Assembly (NCBI GenBank): GCA_021292105.1
Contig: CM037867.1
Span: 41,604,843 to 41,668,842, forward strand
Length of the DNA stretch: 64,000 nucleotides
DNA from: Anadara kagoshimensis
Lineage: Eukaryota > Mollusca > Bivalvia > Arcoida > Arcidae
Reading direction: 5' to 3'
Shown: one piece after another, positions 50,082 to 62,513 of the stretch
How positions within the stretch are numbered: position 1 is the stretch's first letter
Layout: each line of letters begins with the position of its first letter
Position numbers and translations under genes: made by a program
The notes under the pieces: generated by a model
What the model was told of the DNA's origin: nothing
Database searches by the model: none
Seen by the model: only the letters and a program-made list of their open reading frames with translations

Positions 50082-52896
50082 ATGTTTAAAGAATTTATCT
50101 TCTGGTAAGTCTGTTATAACTTTAGTTGTTTTTTCAAGCTTTCAAACAGCATTTAGTGAACCAAAGTAACAAATTATTGAGTAGTCCACTACAGAAGAGT
50201 TGAAAGTGTAGAAAACAGGTATTTAGGTCATACGTATTTCATATTTTTATGTACCATGTTTTATTTATTTATTATTATTTTATTCATTTAGTGATATATT
50301 GTTTCATTCTTTTATTTATTATTTATTTATTTATTTTATTCTGTTTTATTTATTTATTTTATTTATTTATTTATTTATTTATTTATTTTATTTTATTTTA
50401 TTTTATTTTATTTTATTTATATTATTTTTTTTATTTTGTTTAGCCGGATCAGTTATATTATTCCTATTTTTATGGGAAAGGACAGAATTCATTTTCAATT
50501 CTTAATGTCACATTGTACATGTGTTTTATTACAGCTTTTAACAGTTTATCGGAACTTTTGTAACGTAATAACAAATTGGCTGTTTTATGACGTGTTGTTC
50601 ACCCATTGTGTAATCGTGTAAACGTCAAATGAATAATAACCTCGCAATTTAAAGTCACACGATGTCTGGTGAACCGCGATTGAATCGCGAACTTATTTAA
50701 TATCCATGGCATCATTGTTGGTGAAATAAAAAATGGAATTGTCTTGAATTATCGTTTGCTAATAATTGTTTTATTTATCTGTATAAGGAAAAGCACAAGT
50801 CTTATTAAAATATTAAATATGCTTGTTTAATTTTTTACAGATATAATTCAAATATGACGGGACTATAATATTTAGTCGTTAAACCTTTGCTTTTCAATTT
50901 TATTAAAATTTATGAAAACCTATGAAAATGTTAAAAAATTAATACGTGAAAAAACCCCAGGAAAAACAAGAGTCATATCTGGTTACTGAAAAATCTTTAG
51001 TTATGAAGAAATAATATCCTAAAATACGTTAAGCAATGTCCGCCAAAATTTGAGATATCAAAGAAACATACTATTGATTCTAGTATTTCAAAAACATATT
51101 TCCGACTTAAAAAAAAGATACTTTTCGTTTAACTTTCAAACTAGATCTTTGACATTTCGAAGTTTCGGGTCGATCGAACAATGCAGTAGATTTGGTTAAT
51201 TAATATTTGATAAACTCGAGATGTTTAATTCGAACTAAAAACTCCAGTCAACCCGAACACAACATTTAGTCCTTTAAATTCGATAGACGAACAAAACATA
51301 TTTAAACTACTTTTCGGAGGTTTGGTCGATCTTGTCATAAATGATTCAGCTTTTTAACTTAATCTTCACATTATACTTTGCGGAAATTATTGTCGTTAAC
51401 AGAAATCAAACAAAAAGTGACGTCGTAGTTTTGGTTTCTATCAAACGTAATTCACAAAAGTTGAAAGTATATTTATCATTTTTAATAAATCGGAAGTGTA
51501 GGGTAATGATAGTATTGAAAATGTAATTGGTATAGAGACCATTCATGTTATTCGCAAAATAGGAATTTTGTATAATTCTAAAATCAATACACGTCCCGCC
51601 TATATATAGCAAATCACGAATTAAACGATTAACGTAAAAGAGATGAAGACGATCCGAGTGTGATTAAATTTCTTTGAGTCGTGAAAATCCCCAATTTTAA
51701 TCGAATGGATTTTATTTATCGTGAATAATAAGATTTAATTGTATTTTAATGGCATTTTAAACCAATTAAATCGCTTTATACATAGTTGAAAATTTTATTA
51801 TTGGACAAAGAGATTATAGTAAAAGAGCATTACATACTTCTGAAGACAAAAAAAATTAATAGTAATACAAATTGTTCGGTTAGACCTTAATATCTACTAA
51901 ACAGATACATTTGTATTAAATCAAGTGTCCATCTGTTCTTTCGGCACGTAGATATTTGTTATGTAACCAGCATACATTTGTGATTTCCTGGTATGTGAAT
52001 GTCTGAGGTGTCCAAAAAATTAGTCAGTTAGTGTAACCAAAAGTTGACCTCTAAATGATTGAAGTTACAAATGACAAGATCTGTTCTTGAGATTTAATTG
52101 CCTAGAAGGCATTTACATTAAGGTGCGAAACCTTTAAAATTTTAACAAGCCTTACAAACCTAGAAATTAATTTACACAGTTTCATAACATCTTCTGAACT
52201 TATCTTACCCAAAACATAAGAAAGGAACACTTCCGACTAATCAAATATTTTCTCAAAATTCTTTTTTTTTTCTTTCGGGTCATCCGGTCTCGCTGCAAGT
52301 TTTCAACGTTTTAATTTGTCTTTTCGAATTGTAATTACGCGTGTTTATTATTACTTGAAATACTTTAAATGGTCATTCTGTCTTAGATAACTTACATGAA
52401 GGCTGCGCATATAAAAAAAAGAATAAGAGACAGTATAAATCAGTCAAAATTGAAATATTAAAATTTGAATTGCATACATGAAACCCTAAATGAATTGTAT
52501 CTGAGTATAATCGCAATATAATCAAAATATATTCAGTTTATTTTGTCAAACAATTTTAAAAAGACTTGTTCTTGGTTCAGTTTTTCATCAAGATACTTGA
52601 ACTTGCTTGATGCAATCATACATACCATACAAAAGAATGTGTTACATATTAAATTTTTAGGCTGCTGGTTGCTTATTGCATGATTCAAAGTCATGGAAAG
52701 GAAAATAAAATTCGGCGATTTCTGAAACAGTCGAAACTGCATCAAGTACAAAAACTACTCAATGAAATGGAGAGAAACAAAAAGGCTCTGTCATGTCTGT
52801 GTGATATGATAAAGAATAATCAGAGAAAACATACAAAACAAGGTAAGGACAAAAAGATAGAAAGAGAGAGCGAGACAAAGAGAGATAGAAAAGGGA

Positions 52897-52939
<43 letters not shown>

Positions 52940-52941
52940 GT

Positions 52942-52973
<32 letters not shown>

Positions 52974-55096
52974 TGTGTGTGTTTGTGTGTGTGTTATTTG
53001 TTTCTTACTTTACTTTTAACATTTTAGTAGTTTAACAATAATGAAAAAATGTAATTTTCAGGGTTTTTTATTTCTTCATTGAATGACAAATTGTTTTAGG
53101 AGCTGCTATCTATATCAGATGGGGACGGACCACGTGTCCTGGAAACGGTACAGAATTGATGTATTCAGGTAAGAAATGAACTGACGATGATAACTCTAGG
53201 ATATGTAATTTTATTTCATGGGATTTTCGCCGGAAACTCCAATTTCCTTAACCCTCTCTGAACTTACCGTCTCGATACATATGCAAGAATCTTCAATGTG
53301 TCGTAAATATCTGGGATTCCTTTTTTGTCCTACCCAAAAAGAAGAAAATGATAAAAATAGAAGAAGCGTTTATCCATGTTTATTTAATATCATCTATATG
53401 CTACATATATCTGTATTTGCCATATCATCCGTTTTGCTAAAGTTTAGGAAAATTATATTTAAAGAAAACAATTGTGCGCTATGGCAAAACATAACACTTT
53501 CATAATGATTGCTATTTAATTCTTAATATTTTGCGCTCACGTTTTGCTAGAATTGCATATTAGATTTAAACTTTTCACTTTTGGAGCACCCGACTGCATT
53601 TATACTGATGGAATTTCATGTTTTTAACATAATTTTCCAGTTTTAAGTATTTTACTTTGTTTTGGGGTTTTGACTCGGACATTGACTGCTATAGTACAGT
53701 TGTACCAGTACACATCTGTATACAGTGCCCGGTTTTTTTGACCATCTGTTTTTATGGAAATGTCCTAATTTGAGGTAATGTTTTACAATTTTTGTGTGGT
53801 TGCCATAGAAACATATTGTTTTAATTTTTAGAATTCGCACTTGGGTTAGATGCACAGTATAGAAATAATGTTCTTCTGTATGGAAAAGTATCAACATTCT
53901 GTAAAAAATATTGAAATATGGGTCCATAACACTAAATGTGTTAAAACCGAAATGGACTGATTTTGAGTGTCAATTAACAACTGAGATCTTAATCCTATGT
54001 TTGTCTTTGTAAGTAAAAAAAATACATTAGTATTAAAGAAATGACTAGATTTTGTTCACCAAAAATTCATTTTACAATATTAAATTAAATAGCCTGGAAT
54101 AACGTTTATGATGAAATAATAGTTTGAAGACAATCGGATTTTTCAACGATCCGCCGGTAATTGCAATAATTCGTCAATTCAGTAACATATAACTATGACA
54201 TATTATGTGAATAAATTGTCCAATATAACTATTACTTGTTATTACTGGTGTTATATAGGTTATAACGATAATTAATATTAAAGATTGTTAATTTTTTTAA
54301 ACTTGGATACATTTTACAGGTTACGCTGCAGGAAATGATCATGGCTCTTCTCACAGAGGCGGTCCTTCTAATTACTTGTGTTTACCTAAAAATCCGGACT
54401 GGGCAAAATATCAGGATTCTGACGACAAAAGTTATTCCGCAAAGATATACGGAACAGAGTATGAGACACACGCTCACAGAGTCGGAGAGGCCTTAGACAA
54501 ATCACATGGAGAACATGATGTGCCATGTGCTGTTTGTCAAAACACAATGCGTACTGGAGTTTATATGCTTCCAGGTTTGTGAGTAACAAATGAAAAACTT
54601 TTGCCTTGTGCTAATTGGCAAATTATTAAATGAGGTAAATTTAACTTGTTTCTTACATTAAGGTGCAATATAGAATTCACAAGGTGTGTATCGTCAGTTG
54701 TCAGAGGTGTTATAGTCAGTGGTGCAAATATGTTTTGTGAAATCAGGACAATGATGTTATTTACTAGTAATTGTTTTTATATAAAAGAACAACATCAATT
54801 AAGTAACCAATGATTATTTTTATTTGATAATATTTACAAAAATAGACTATTCTATTACAGGTAAGACGACTTGTTTTCCAGGATGGCAACTGGAATACAG
54901 AGGGTACCTGATGTCGGACCATACAACCCACTCCGCTTCTGAATATATCTGTGTTGATGCCCACCCTGAGCACATTGGCTCCAAAAGTAATCTTAATGGG
55001 CGGTTGCTTTATCCGGTGGAAGCGGCATGTGGATCCTTGAAGTGTCCACCATACGTCAACAACAGAGAATTAACATGTTCTGTTTGTACTCGTTGA
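50082..55096 (+). CDS. Secreted short-chain collagen C4-like protein, copy D (5 exons, 254 aa)
   Basis: Exons are 50082-50104, 52661-52842, 53100-53168, 54320-54574 and 54861-55096 (TGA), summing to 765 nt. The layout is the same as A and C: split signal peptide, basic head with CLC, RWGRTTCP plus NGT sequon, LCLPKNPDW, PCAVC, CFPGWQLEYRGYLMS and terminal LTCSVCTR. Exon 4 is 3 nt longer because of an extra serine (DDKSYSAK against DKYSAK). Introns 2-4 are compact (intron 4 is 286 bp) and differ from A and C in the interior; intron 4 lacks the family-A insertion found in A and C. AATAAA lies at 55108-55113. This is the least repeat-burdened copy and likely functional. Confidence 0.88.
52865..52995 (+). 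repeat. (GA)n-(GT)n microsatellite in intron 2 of copy D
   Basis: Long GA-rich purine tract, then GT-rich end. Confidence 0.85.
53575..53700 (-). repeat. Family-A fragment in intron 3 of copy D
   Basis: Degenerate reverse fragment (GGAGCACCCGACTGCATTTA, GACTCGGACATTGACTGCTA). Confidence 0.4.
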
Positions 55097-55107
55097 TTTG
55101 AAATTGA

Positions 55108-55113
55108 AATAAA
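55108..55113 (+). terminator. Polyadenylation signal of copy D
   Basis: AATAAA lies 12 nt after the copy D stop codon, equivalent to the signal after copy C. Confidence 0.55.
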
Positions 55114-55635
55114 ATTACATATCATTGAAATTGTTATGTGTATCCCTTACCAAACACGGATGTCATTTATCAAGTACAAGTTTAAAAAGTACTCTAAAGT
55201 CAACTTAATTAAGCTGAAACCATGTTTTATCGAGATATTATCAGTGTGTTGCTATGTATGCGAATGAAAGTTCCAATTTTTCACATAAATCGGTTGACGA
55301 TAGTACAATTTGAGAAAATTCAAGTCTACTGGGTAATATTAAGTCGATTTCTTAAAACTAAAAAGACTCCAGAAGTTACATGTTTGGTTTTGGATATTTG
55401 CTTACAAATGGCGTTTTACACTCTAAATAATGTATCGAGGCATCAACTGTTTAATATGAAGCGAAAGTGAACAATTTGAAACGCACACTTCTTTTTCCAT
55501 GTGCTGATTTTGGAATTTCTATAAACTGAGTCATTGGACGACTAACGTACATGACAACTTGTGACATCATTCTGAATTTTATGAATCTAAAGATGTGTAA
55601 TCAGTATACATCAATCAGTTCAGTATTGGGGTTTA

Positions 55636-55945
55636 CCATCCTAGTTAAGAATATTTCACTTATATCAAGACGTCACCAGCTATAGGCAAAGATTATGAAT
55701 TTTGCCTGTGTGTAGCGTTAAATATACAACAGGGTTTTTTATATATTGTGTCATGATCGTGACACGGGGCCTCATTTATTTCCCACCCGAAAGAACCGCC
55801 GTGACTTTAATTCCGTGATGCCGAGTGCTTGTCGAAAGAACTGTCACTACCATTTTTCAAGTCTTGGGTCAGACCCGGTCAGGGTTTCAACCGACGAACT
55901 CCCACATAAGGAGTGAGTACTCTACAACTGAGGTACCGTAGTGAA
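55636..55945 (-). repeat. tRNA-derived SINE, copy 2
   Basis: Same order of blocks as 18588-18895: AATATTTCACTTATATCAAG, GACGTCACCAGCTATAGGC, TGCCGAGTGCTTGTCGAAAG and a degenerate A box (CAACTGAGGTACCG on the plus strand). Confidence 0.65.
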
Positions 55946-56279
55946 AATGTGCATAAATGAATTGTTAATTTTTATTTATTTACATTTATTTTGTTCTAAA
56001 ACCAAAACTTCTTTATTTTAACTCAATATATCATTTTATTTTTCAATTCAATAATAGATGAAAATATTTTCAGAGTTACTCGTTAAGTAGAAGTCAAGTG
56101 ACCAAAATCTCTGTGAAATTCTTCTATCATTATTTGATGATTTGTACGCAAAAATGCGCAAAAACATTACAAATTCAGTGTGCTGGTTAAATGTGCATTA
56201 AAAAGTTAAAATTTTTATTTAAAAACTAAAAAATCTAAATTAAGTGTAAAATTTTTAATGATTATACATATACCAAAAT

Positions 56280-56289
56280 ATCATCATCA

Positions 56290-56351
<62 letters not shown>

Positions 56352-56453
56352 TTAAAAATGATGAGGATCATCATTTAATGATGATGAGGAGGACAGTGAC
56401 GAAGATGATTATCGTGATAGCGATTGCTGTAACGATGATTAAATGATGATGAC

Positions 56454-56487
<34 letters not shown>

Positions 56488-56490
56488 TCC
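56280..56490 (+). repeat. (CATCAT)n and (GATGAT)n opposed microsatellites
   Basis: CAT run 56280-56352 and its complement 56438-56488 flank about 85 bp, so the region can fold back. Confidence 0.85.
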
Positions 56491-57060
56491 TTAATATTTC
56501 TGCTTTCATCATGGTCACCTATACAACAGTAACCATCATCACCATTTTGAATGTCACTGTATTCTTCATTCTTCGTCATCATCACTGTTTCATAATTGGT
56601 TGCCTGTTCGGGGCTGATGGCGATCGATACTAAGACAACAAAAACTATTGACTGGCAACCATGTTTAATGCTGACCTATATGTGTACATCTAAAAATAGC
56701 GCACATTTACAGACAGATCAAATCACTTTACAGATCGGTAATTCGTAACCGAAACGAACATATTAAACTATTAGGTTACTTCCTTTCTTCTTTAACAATA
56801 AAAAATGAATGTCTGTAGTAAACTGGTTATTGTCTATATAAATGAAATAAAGTTAGACTTTAACTGACTGTTCATAAATCTGGAATTTGACTGCTTCCAC
56901 TGAAAGTTGTAAAACATAAACAACAAAATTGTCAATAAAGAACCTGAACAATTAACAAGTAAAATTTTAAACATTTAAACCTAAACAGATGTTCACCCGG
57001 TTTCATAATCTTTGAATCGAAGCGGCAGATGTACAGCCCTTCCGGACCGTGTACGCATTT

Positions 57061-58010
57061 CTATCGCATCGTCGCATGAACTATTTTGATGGGTGTTGCC
57101 AGACTTACGACACGGTGTTTTTTCACTTGCATTTGTTGACAAAGTGTCATCAGGTGCGTCGTTTCTACATCCGTAGGCATAACACGATCTGGAGTATTCG
57201 TAGTTTTCGGACTGCTTGTAGCTTGCGAGCTAACTGCATTATGAACTGGGTGATCAGAATCAAGATCATTATTAAAACTTTGTCGCGAGTCGGTCTGAAC
57301 AGGTTTTCGGTTTAAGCGGATATCTCTCCTGTTCCTTCGTAATTTCTGTCCTTGATCAGTTTTCACTTCATATGAGCGAATATTCACTTTGTTTTCTACC
57401 ACACCTTTCGACCACGATTTAGTTTGATCACCTTGTTTTGGAGCTATCCATATATGATCACCGTTTTGAAGCTCATTCATATTCTTAGCTCCTCGGTTGT
57501 AATAGCTAGCTAGTCTATTTTGATTGAACTTGATTTGTTCAGATACGCACTCCGTTATACTCTGGGTTAAAAGAGAACGCTTGGTCAGTAAAAGTGTTTT
57601 AGTACGTCGGCACATAAGCCTTTGAGCGGGGCTACTCGACATACCTTGCGTAGGTGTATTTCGGAAGTCTAGCAATGCCAAGTTTACATCGCTTTCTTTC
57701 GCACGTTTCATGAAACGTTTAGCGGTTTTACCGGCATTTTCTACCTTTCCGTTACTTCCAACTGAAGTGCGGCGCGTTATCAGACATAACAATGCGTTTC
57801 ATCATGTCAGTACGGATAGCTTTTGGAAAAAATTGCGCGTTCGCCACGAAAGATAATTCCATCCTGAACACTCATCTCGTCTCGAATATCAGAGTATGGT
57901 TTTGCAAGAAATGGCACACTCTCACGTTTGTCTGGCCATCCGACAAGAATAACCTGTTGAAGTGCTTGCAGAGTTTCGTCACGACGAGTTTCTACTTGAA
58001 TTTCGCGAAG
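57061..58010 (-). pseudogene. Gypsy integrase with internal deletions
   Basis: The N-terminal side reads VGWPDKRESVPFLAKPYSD and DEMSVQDGIIFRGERAI up to about 57795. This is followed at once by MSDNAPHFS, the second-Asp region, and then by SNGKVENAGKTAKRFMKRA. The HHCC zinc-finger helices, the first catalytic Asp and most of the core are missing. The C-terminal part (57792-57061 reading) has LLDFRNTPTQGMSSSPAQRL and the basic tail. It is not catalytically competent. Confidence 0.78.
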
Positions 58011-58016
58011 TCGCGG

Positions 58017-58752
58017 CTAGGTCATTGGTAAATATTGTACCATGTTAACAGTTTCCTCCTGTTTGTCAATGCGAGTTGGACCCGTGTCCTTAAGATAAGC
58101 ACGACTAAGCATGTCCGCAATGTACATAGAACTTCCGGGTTTATAATGTATGGTGTACTCGTACTGTTGTGCTCGTAACAACATGCGTTGCAACCTGCGG
58201 GGTGCGGAAAGAAGCGATTTCTTAGTTATAGATTTTAGGGGTCTGTGGTCGCTATCCACAGTTACTGGCCTACCGTAAGTAAAAACTGATGGAATCGTTC
58301 GAACCAAAAATGACTGTAAGCATTTCTTTCTCGATTTGAGCGTATCGGGTCTCTGCTGGAGACAGTGCTCTACTTGCAAACGCGACTCGCTGACCGTTCT
58401 GTAATAAACTAGCACCTAGCCCCGTTAGCGATGCATCACATTGCAAAGTGAGTTCTTCTCTAGAGTCATAATATCTCAAAACAGGACTTCCGCAAACGGC
58501 TTTCTTTATCTCAGAAACTGTGCGGTCATGATTCTCTAGCCAGCACCATTCAACATTTTGAGTTGTTAGTTTGCGTAGTGGTTCACATAAATCGCTTTAC
58601 TTGGGTAGGAACTTGCTTAAATATGTCACAAATCCTACAAAGCGCTTTACAGCGGGAACATCAGTGGGAGTGGGCATTTCCATGATCGCCTTAATTTATC
58701 GGGATCTGCACGCATTCCTTCGCCCGTTAATACGTGTCCTACAAAGGAGTAG
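58017..58752 (-). pseudogene. Gypsy reverse transcriptase end and RNase H
   Basis: Leftward of the insertion the reading resumes with FVGHVLTGEGMRADPDKL. It then runs on through YLSKFLP to RNase H motifs LQCDASLTGLGASLLQNGQ, ALSPAETRYAQIEKEML, TVDSDHRPLKSI and IADMLSRAY. Frameshifts occur near 58690 and 58300. Confidence 0.75.
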
Positions 58753-60039
58753 GTTCACGAAGGGGCAAAAATGGCCCAATCTCGAAAAATCTTCAAAATA
58801 AGTAGATATATAGTCTGAGAAATGGGGAATCTAAATCCATATTGTTTTGGTCAAAAATACATCATACGTTTCCATGGCAACCGCGCACAGTATGACCACT
58901 TTTCTGACATGAATTCATGTGTAAATAGCAAAGTTGTGTACGAAATACATGTAGCATGTAAGATTTATAAAATTACTGATAATATTCTTCTGAATTAGAA
59001 TTACTGCATGTCCGAATATTTGATTTTTCCAAAAGCAAGTGATGTTTAAGAAATAGCATTTTGAGTTGTTGTTACCATGGTAACCATTTTGCATAAATCT
59101 TAAACACGTAAATATCCAAAAAGGTATTTATTAATTATTATAATCATCACTGCTATAAAAGTACATACCCCACTACCCTATAATATATCACAATTACATT
59201 TTTGAAAATTTGAATTATTTTTATTGACGCATCACATGCTATATTTACATATTTAGTTGACCAGCAAGAACGTAAAAATAAATAACGACAACAAACACAG
59301 AGATTTTGCTAGCACAAATACATGTATAGGGGGAGATAATTCACATATTTTGGGTGGATGGATTTATTTACTCAGTGCATTATGGCTTAAAATGGCTTCT
59401 AGATATCAAATACCTAAGTAAAAGTCAATAAGATACACAATTATTTACTTTTTTTATTTAATCATTTAAGTTCTAAGGCATTTTAAAGAGAAGGGGCAAG
59501 TTATTTCATAAACAGATGCTTCCAAAATTTAGCTTTATCTCGCCATTTAGGGTTAAACAATTTTTCAATGTAACATGAGGCCCAATGGGCTTGATATGCC
59601 CACCTAATAAAAATGGCTAGCATAAACATTTCAAGAAAACATAAATACTGAAACCCAAATGCCAAAATATTTCTTGAAGTAACGATTTGAGGCTAAAATA
59701 GTAAAATTGACCTTTGTTAATATATCAAGATTATTGTTAGGCCAATACCTACAATATTATAATATGCATGCCTATACAAAAAGTTAACAGTTTTCGAGAT
59801 AATTAACAATTTCGGTATTGTTTTGCATATGTAACCTTGACCTTTATAAGTGCACTCGAACCCATTTTCATGGAATTACAAGAATATGACAAAACTGAAA
59901 ACCCCATGTCAATTTCTGATCAAATAGTCAAGTTAATTAAACACAAAAAACGCATAACCTGTTTTTGTCCGATTTTCACGAAATAAACAAATTATAGGCT
60001 TAAGACCCTTAAGAAGCCAAATATCAAATCAGATCGTTG

Positions 60040-60300
60040 CTTTCGGAGGAGGTTTTTTAGGATTTTTGCACCGGTAGGTCACCTTGACCTAGTTATGGTA
60101 GCCATGGCAACGCCATGTACAAATCTGAATTGCACCGGCCCATATATATTTCTGACCACGTTTAATTGAAATCTGTCCGGTAGTTGTAGCGAAAAAGTCG
60201 CAAATAGGTATTAACTACGCACAGACGCACGCATTCACACACATACGTGTAGGCTGCGCTATTTCATAAGCTCATATGACCTTCGGTCAGGTAAGCTAAA
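60040..60300. repeat. Dispersed-repeat-like segment ending in a hairpin
   Basis: The segment runs from a 'gtcaccttgacctag..ccatggcaac' block through 'tgtccggtagttgtagcgaaaaagtcgc' and a CACACACA stretch to AGCTCATATGACC-TTCG-GTCAGGTAAGCT, a hairpin of about 12 bp with mismatches, then AAAAATC. This layout is common at the 3' ends of bivalve dispersed repeats as I recall them. The class is not determined. Confidence 0.4.
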
Positions 60301-61229
60301 AATCAATGCAAGTAGTTCTTTAAACTTAGTATGTGGACCTCCGATTTTTTTATTTTCATTCAAAAGAAAAATGCAGTAAGTAGATCTACATACATTGTAT
60401 TACATTAACATGGAGTACCAACCAACCCTATAATTTATATTATAATTTTATAAACTTGCATAATTTAATTTGAACAAATAAAATAAATATTATTAAACAG
60501 TTTAATTTCAAATTTTATAATTTCAAAGTTTCATCACCGAAATCAATGCTGCAAGTTTACATTATCTATCCCATTCATGACTTTTGGTTCTCTTTCAGTT
60601 AAATACTCTTTGTATATGAAATGATCCATTTCTACTTAAAACCAAGCAACTAACTTATTTCTTTCATAATTTCTAAATCTACAGCACAAACTTATTAAAA
60701 GACACATTATTTAGTACTTAACACAATAACTTTTGTTTTAATGATACAAACTGTTAACTTCCACGTACATGTATTACAATTAACAGAAAAGTTACCTAAT
60801 TGACACAATATATACAATATTTAATGTATTTTATAATTTAAAAAAAGGGTATATGATGGTAGGTCAGCTATGGAATCGTTATCCTATTTCCCCTATCATT
60901 CCTGAACTCACCATTTCGATATTAGTGGAAAAAAATCTTGATTTTGACGTAAAAGAATACCATTACTCGGCGCTCTCTCTCCAAGAATCGTGATCTTATG
61001 TCTACGGTGAAGCACAAGATTTTACAGTATTGTCAATTTTTAATAAATTTTATATAGAATTTAAAAAAAAGTTATCAGACAGTATCATTGGGTATAGGAT
61101 ATGGTGGACATGTACCGTAATAGTTTGATGGCATGCTGTGTCACGGCATCTTAGAAAATAATTGGCAGTGTATCTATCTTAATAGAAACATGTAAATAAA
61201 ATGACCAATTTTTTATATATTGCAGGCAG

Positions 61230-61266
<37 letters not shown>

Positions 61267-61624
61267 ATATGAAATACCGGTATATATGCATATTTTGATA
61301 ATTATTATTTAAATTAAAAACTTTAGCAATTTCGAACTCATCAAACAGTATGTTTGCCGATATCTTGTTTTTTTATAATTGAAATAATATATAAGTACAG
61401 ATAGTCGTTATCTAAAAAATAAATAAATAAAAACTCATGAAAAAAAAAAAACCCATAAAATTAAAAGTTTAGCAGGTAAATGGCGACAGTATGATATTGC
61501 CTATGTATATATAAATATAATTTTTTTAAATATTAAAATTTTATAAATATATTTGATATTTAAAAAATAGAATTATATATATAATAATAAAAAATAAAAT
61601 ATAAAAAAAATTGTTAACAAAAAA

Positions 61625-61712
61625 AGTGTGACTTCACGCGGAGTAGAACTGACAATATTCCGATTACTAGGCAAACGCATTAGACCACTCGGCCATACGA
61701 GAATTGTTACTT
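61625..61712 (-). repeat. tRNA-like sequence
   Basis: The complement reads TCGTATGGCCGAGTGGTCTA (A box) and later CAGTTCTACTCCGCGTGAAG (B-box side). It resembles a tRNA-Leu/Ser-type gene but lacks good stems, so it is a tRNA pseudogene or SINE head. Confidence 0.45.
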
Positions 61713-62181
61713 CGGAATCAATTGTAAAATAGTAGGCCTACATTAAAAAATTCGAGTCGTGTAAAATTATAGTTGCCTTCAATAAGCATTAAAGGTATCC
61801 TGGAAAATCTTTAATCCATTTAAATTCTATTTATTAAACGCTAGTGAACGACCCGTAATAGACCATCCTAGATTACTACTTGACCCTTGTGCGCACGTAC
61901 GTGCACACTGTCAACCACTTAATGCTGTCGCATATTCGTCTTCAATAATTTAAAGTTTATCTCTTTTTTATTTATTTTATTATTTTTTCAAATTTCATAA
62001 AATAAAAAGAAAAGAAACAACTGTATGATAGTCCAATAATTAAATCCAGACGTCGAAACGCCAGTTTAAGGGAGAGGTTCGGGTTCTCCTCGGCCGATAA
62101 TCCGGCAGGATTTCCAAAAGGCAACGAATCTCGCTGTTCAGATCGGCGATTTTTCTCACCGTTTTTTTTTAAAAATTGAGT

Positions 62182-62282
62182 GTGGCCGCAGCTTTCGACC
62201 AACACAGAATTTTGTGTAATGAAATATTTACATGTTTTTTACAGCTGGTTTAAAAATGGCGTTGGTCGATGCATGCGGCCAC
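62182..62282. repeat. 22-bp inverted repeat with mirrored short reading frames
   Basis: GTGGCCGCAGCTTTCGACCAAC (62182-62203) is the inverse of 62261-62282 apart from the central bases. The minus strand reads MLVESCGHTQFLKKN outward to the left and the plus strand reads MALVDACGHCEFFQKR outward to the right. Confidence 0.6.
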
Positions 62283-62513
62283 TGTGAATTTTTCCAAAAA
62301 AGGAACCAAATCTGGCAAAAATGCACATTTTTCTGTATCAACGCCTGATTTGACGGCACTGTACTAAATATTTAATGTGATGTGATGTAAACTGACAGTT
62401 GATATTTCAAATATGGACACCAGAAAAGTAAAAAATATATAAATTAGATTGATTGTGAGTTGTTTATATTTCTTGAAAAATCGGGCCGCTAGCCCGTGTT
62501 TGTGAATTTAGCC

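Larger units (their letters stand above)
58753..62513. mobile_element. 3.76-kb TIR-bounded insertion inside the gypsy element
   Basis: The left end (from about 58744) reads AAAGGAGTAGGTTCACGAAG, and the complement of the right end reads AAAGGGCTAAATTCACAAAC. These are similar over about 20 bp. Removing the segment brings the two gypsy reverse transcriptase halves together in frame. No clear target duplication and no transposase are visible. Inside are an A33 run (61231-61265), a tRNA-like piece (61625-61712), a hairpin-ended repeat (60040-60300) and a 22-bp inverted repeat (62182-62282). Confidence 0.6.

Noticed and set aside
53218..53505. 95-codon frame in intron 3 of copy D
   Set aside because: No homology recognised and absent from introns of the other copies; probably chance.
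56258..56446. Poly-serine frame
   Set aside because: Translation of the CAT microsatellite.
57049..58801. Plus-strand open frames over the gypsy region
   Set aside because: Antisense shadows of integrase, RNase H and reverse transcriptase.
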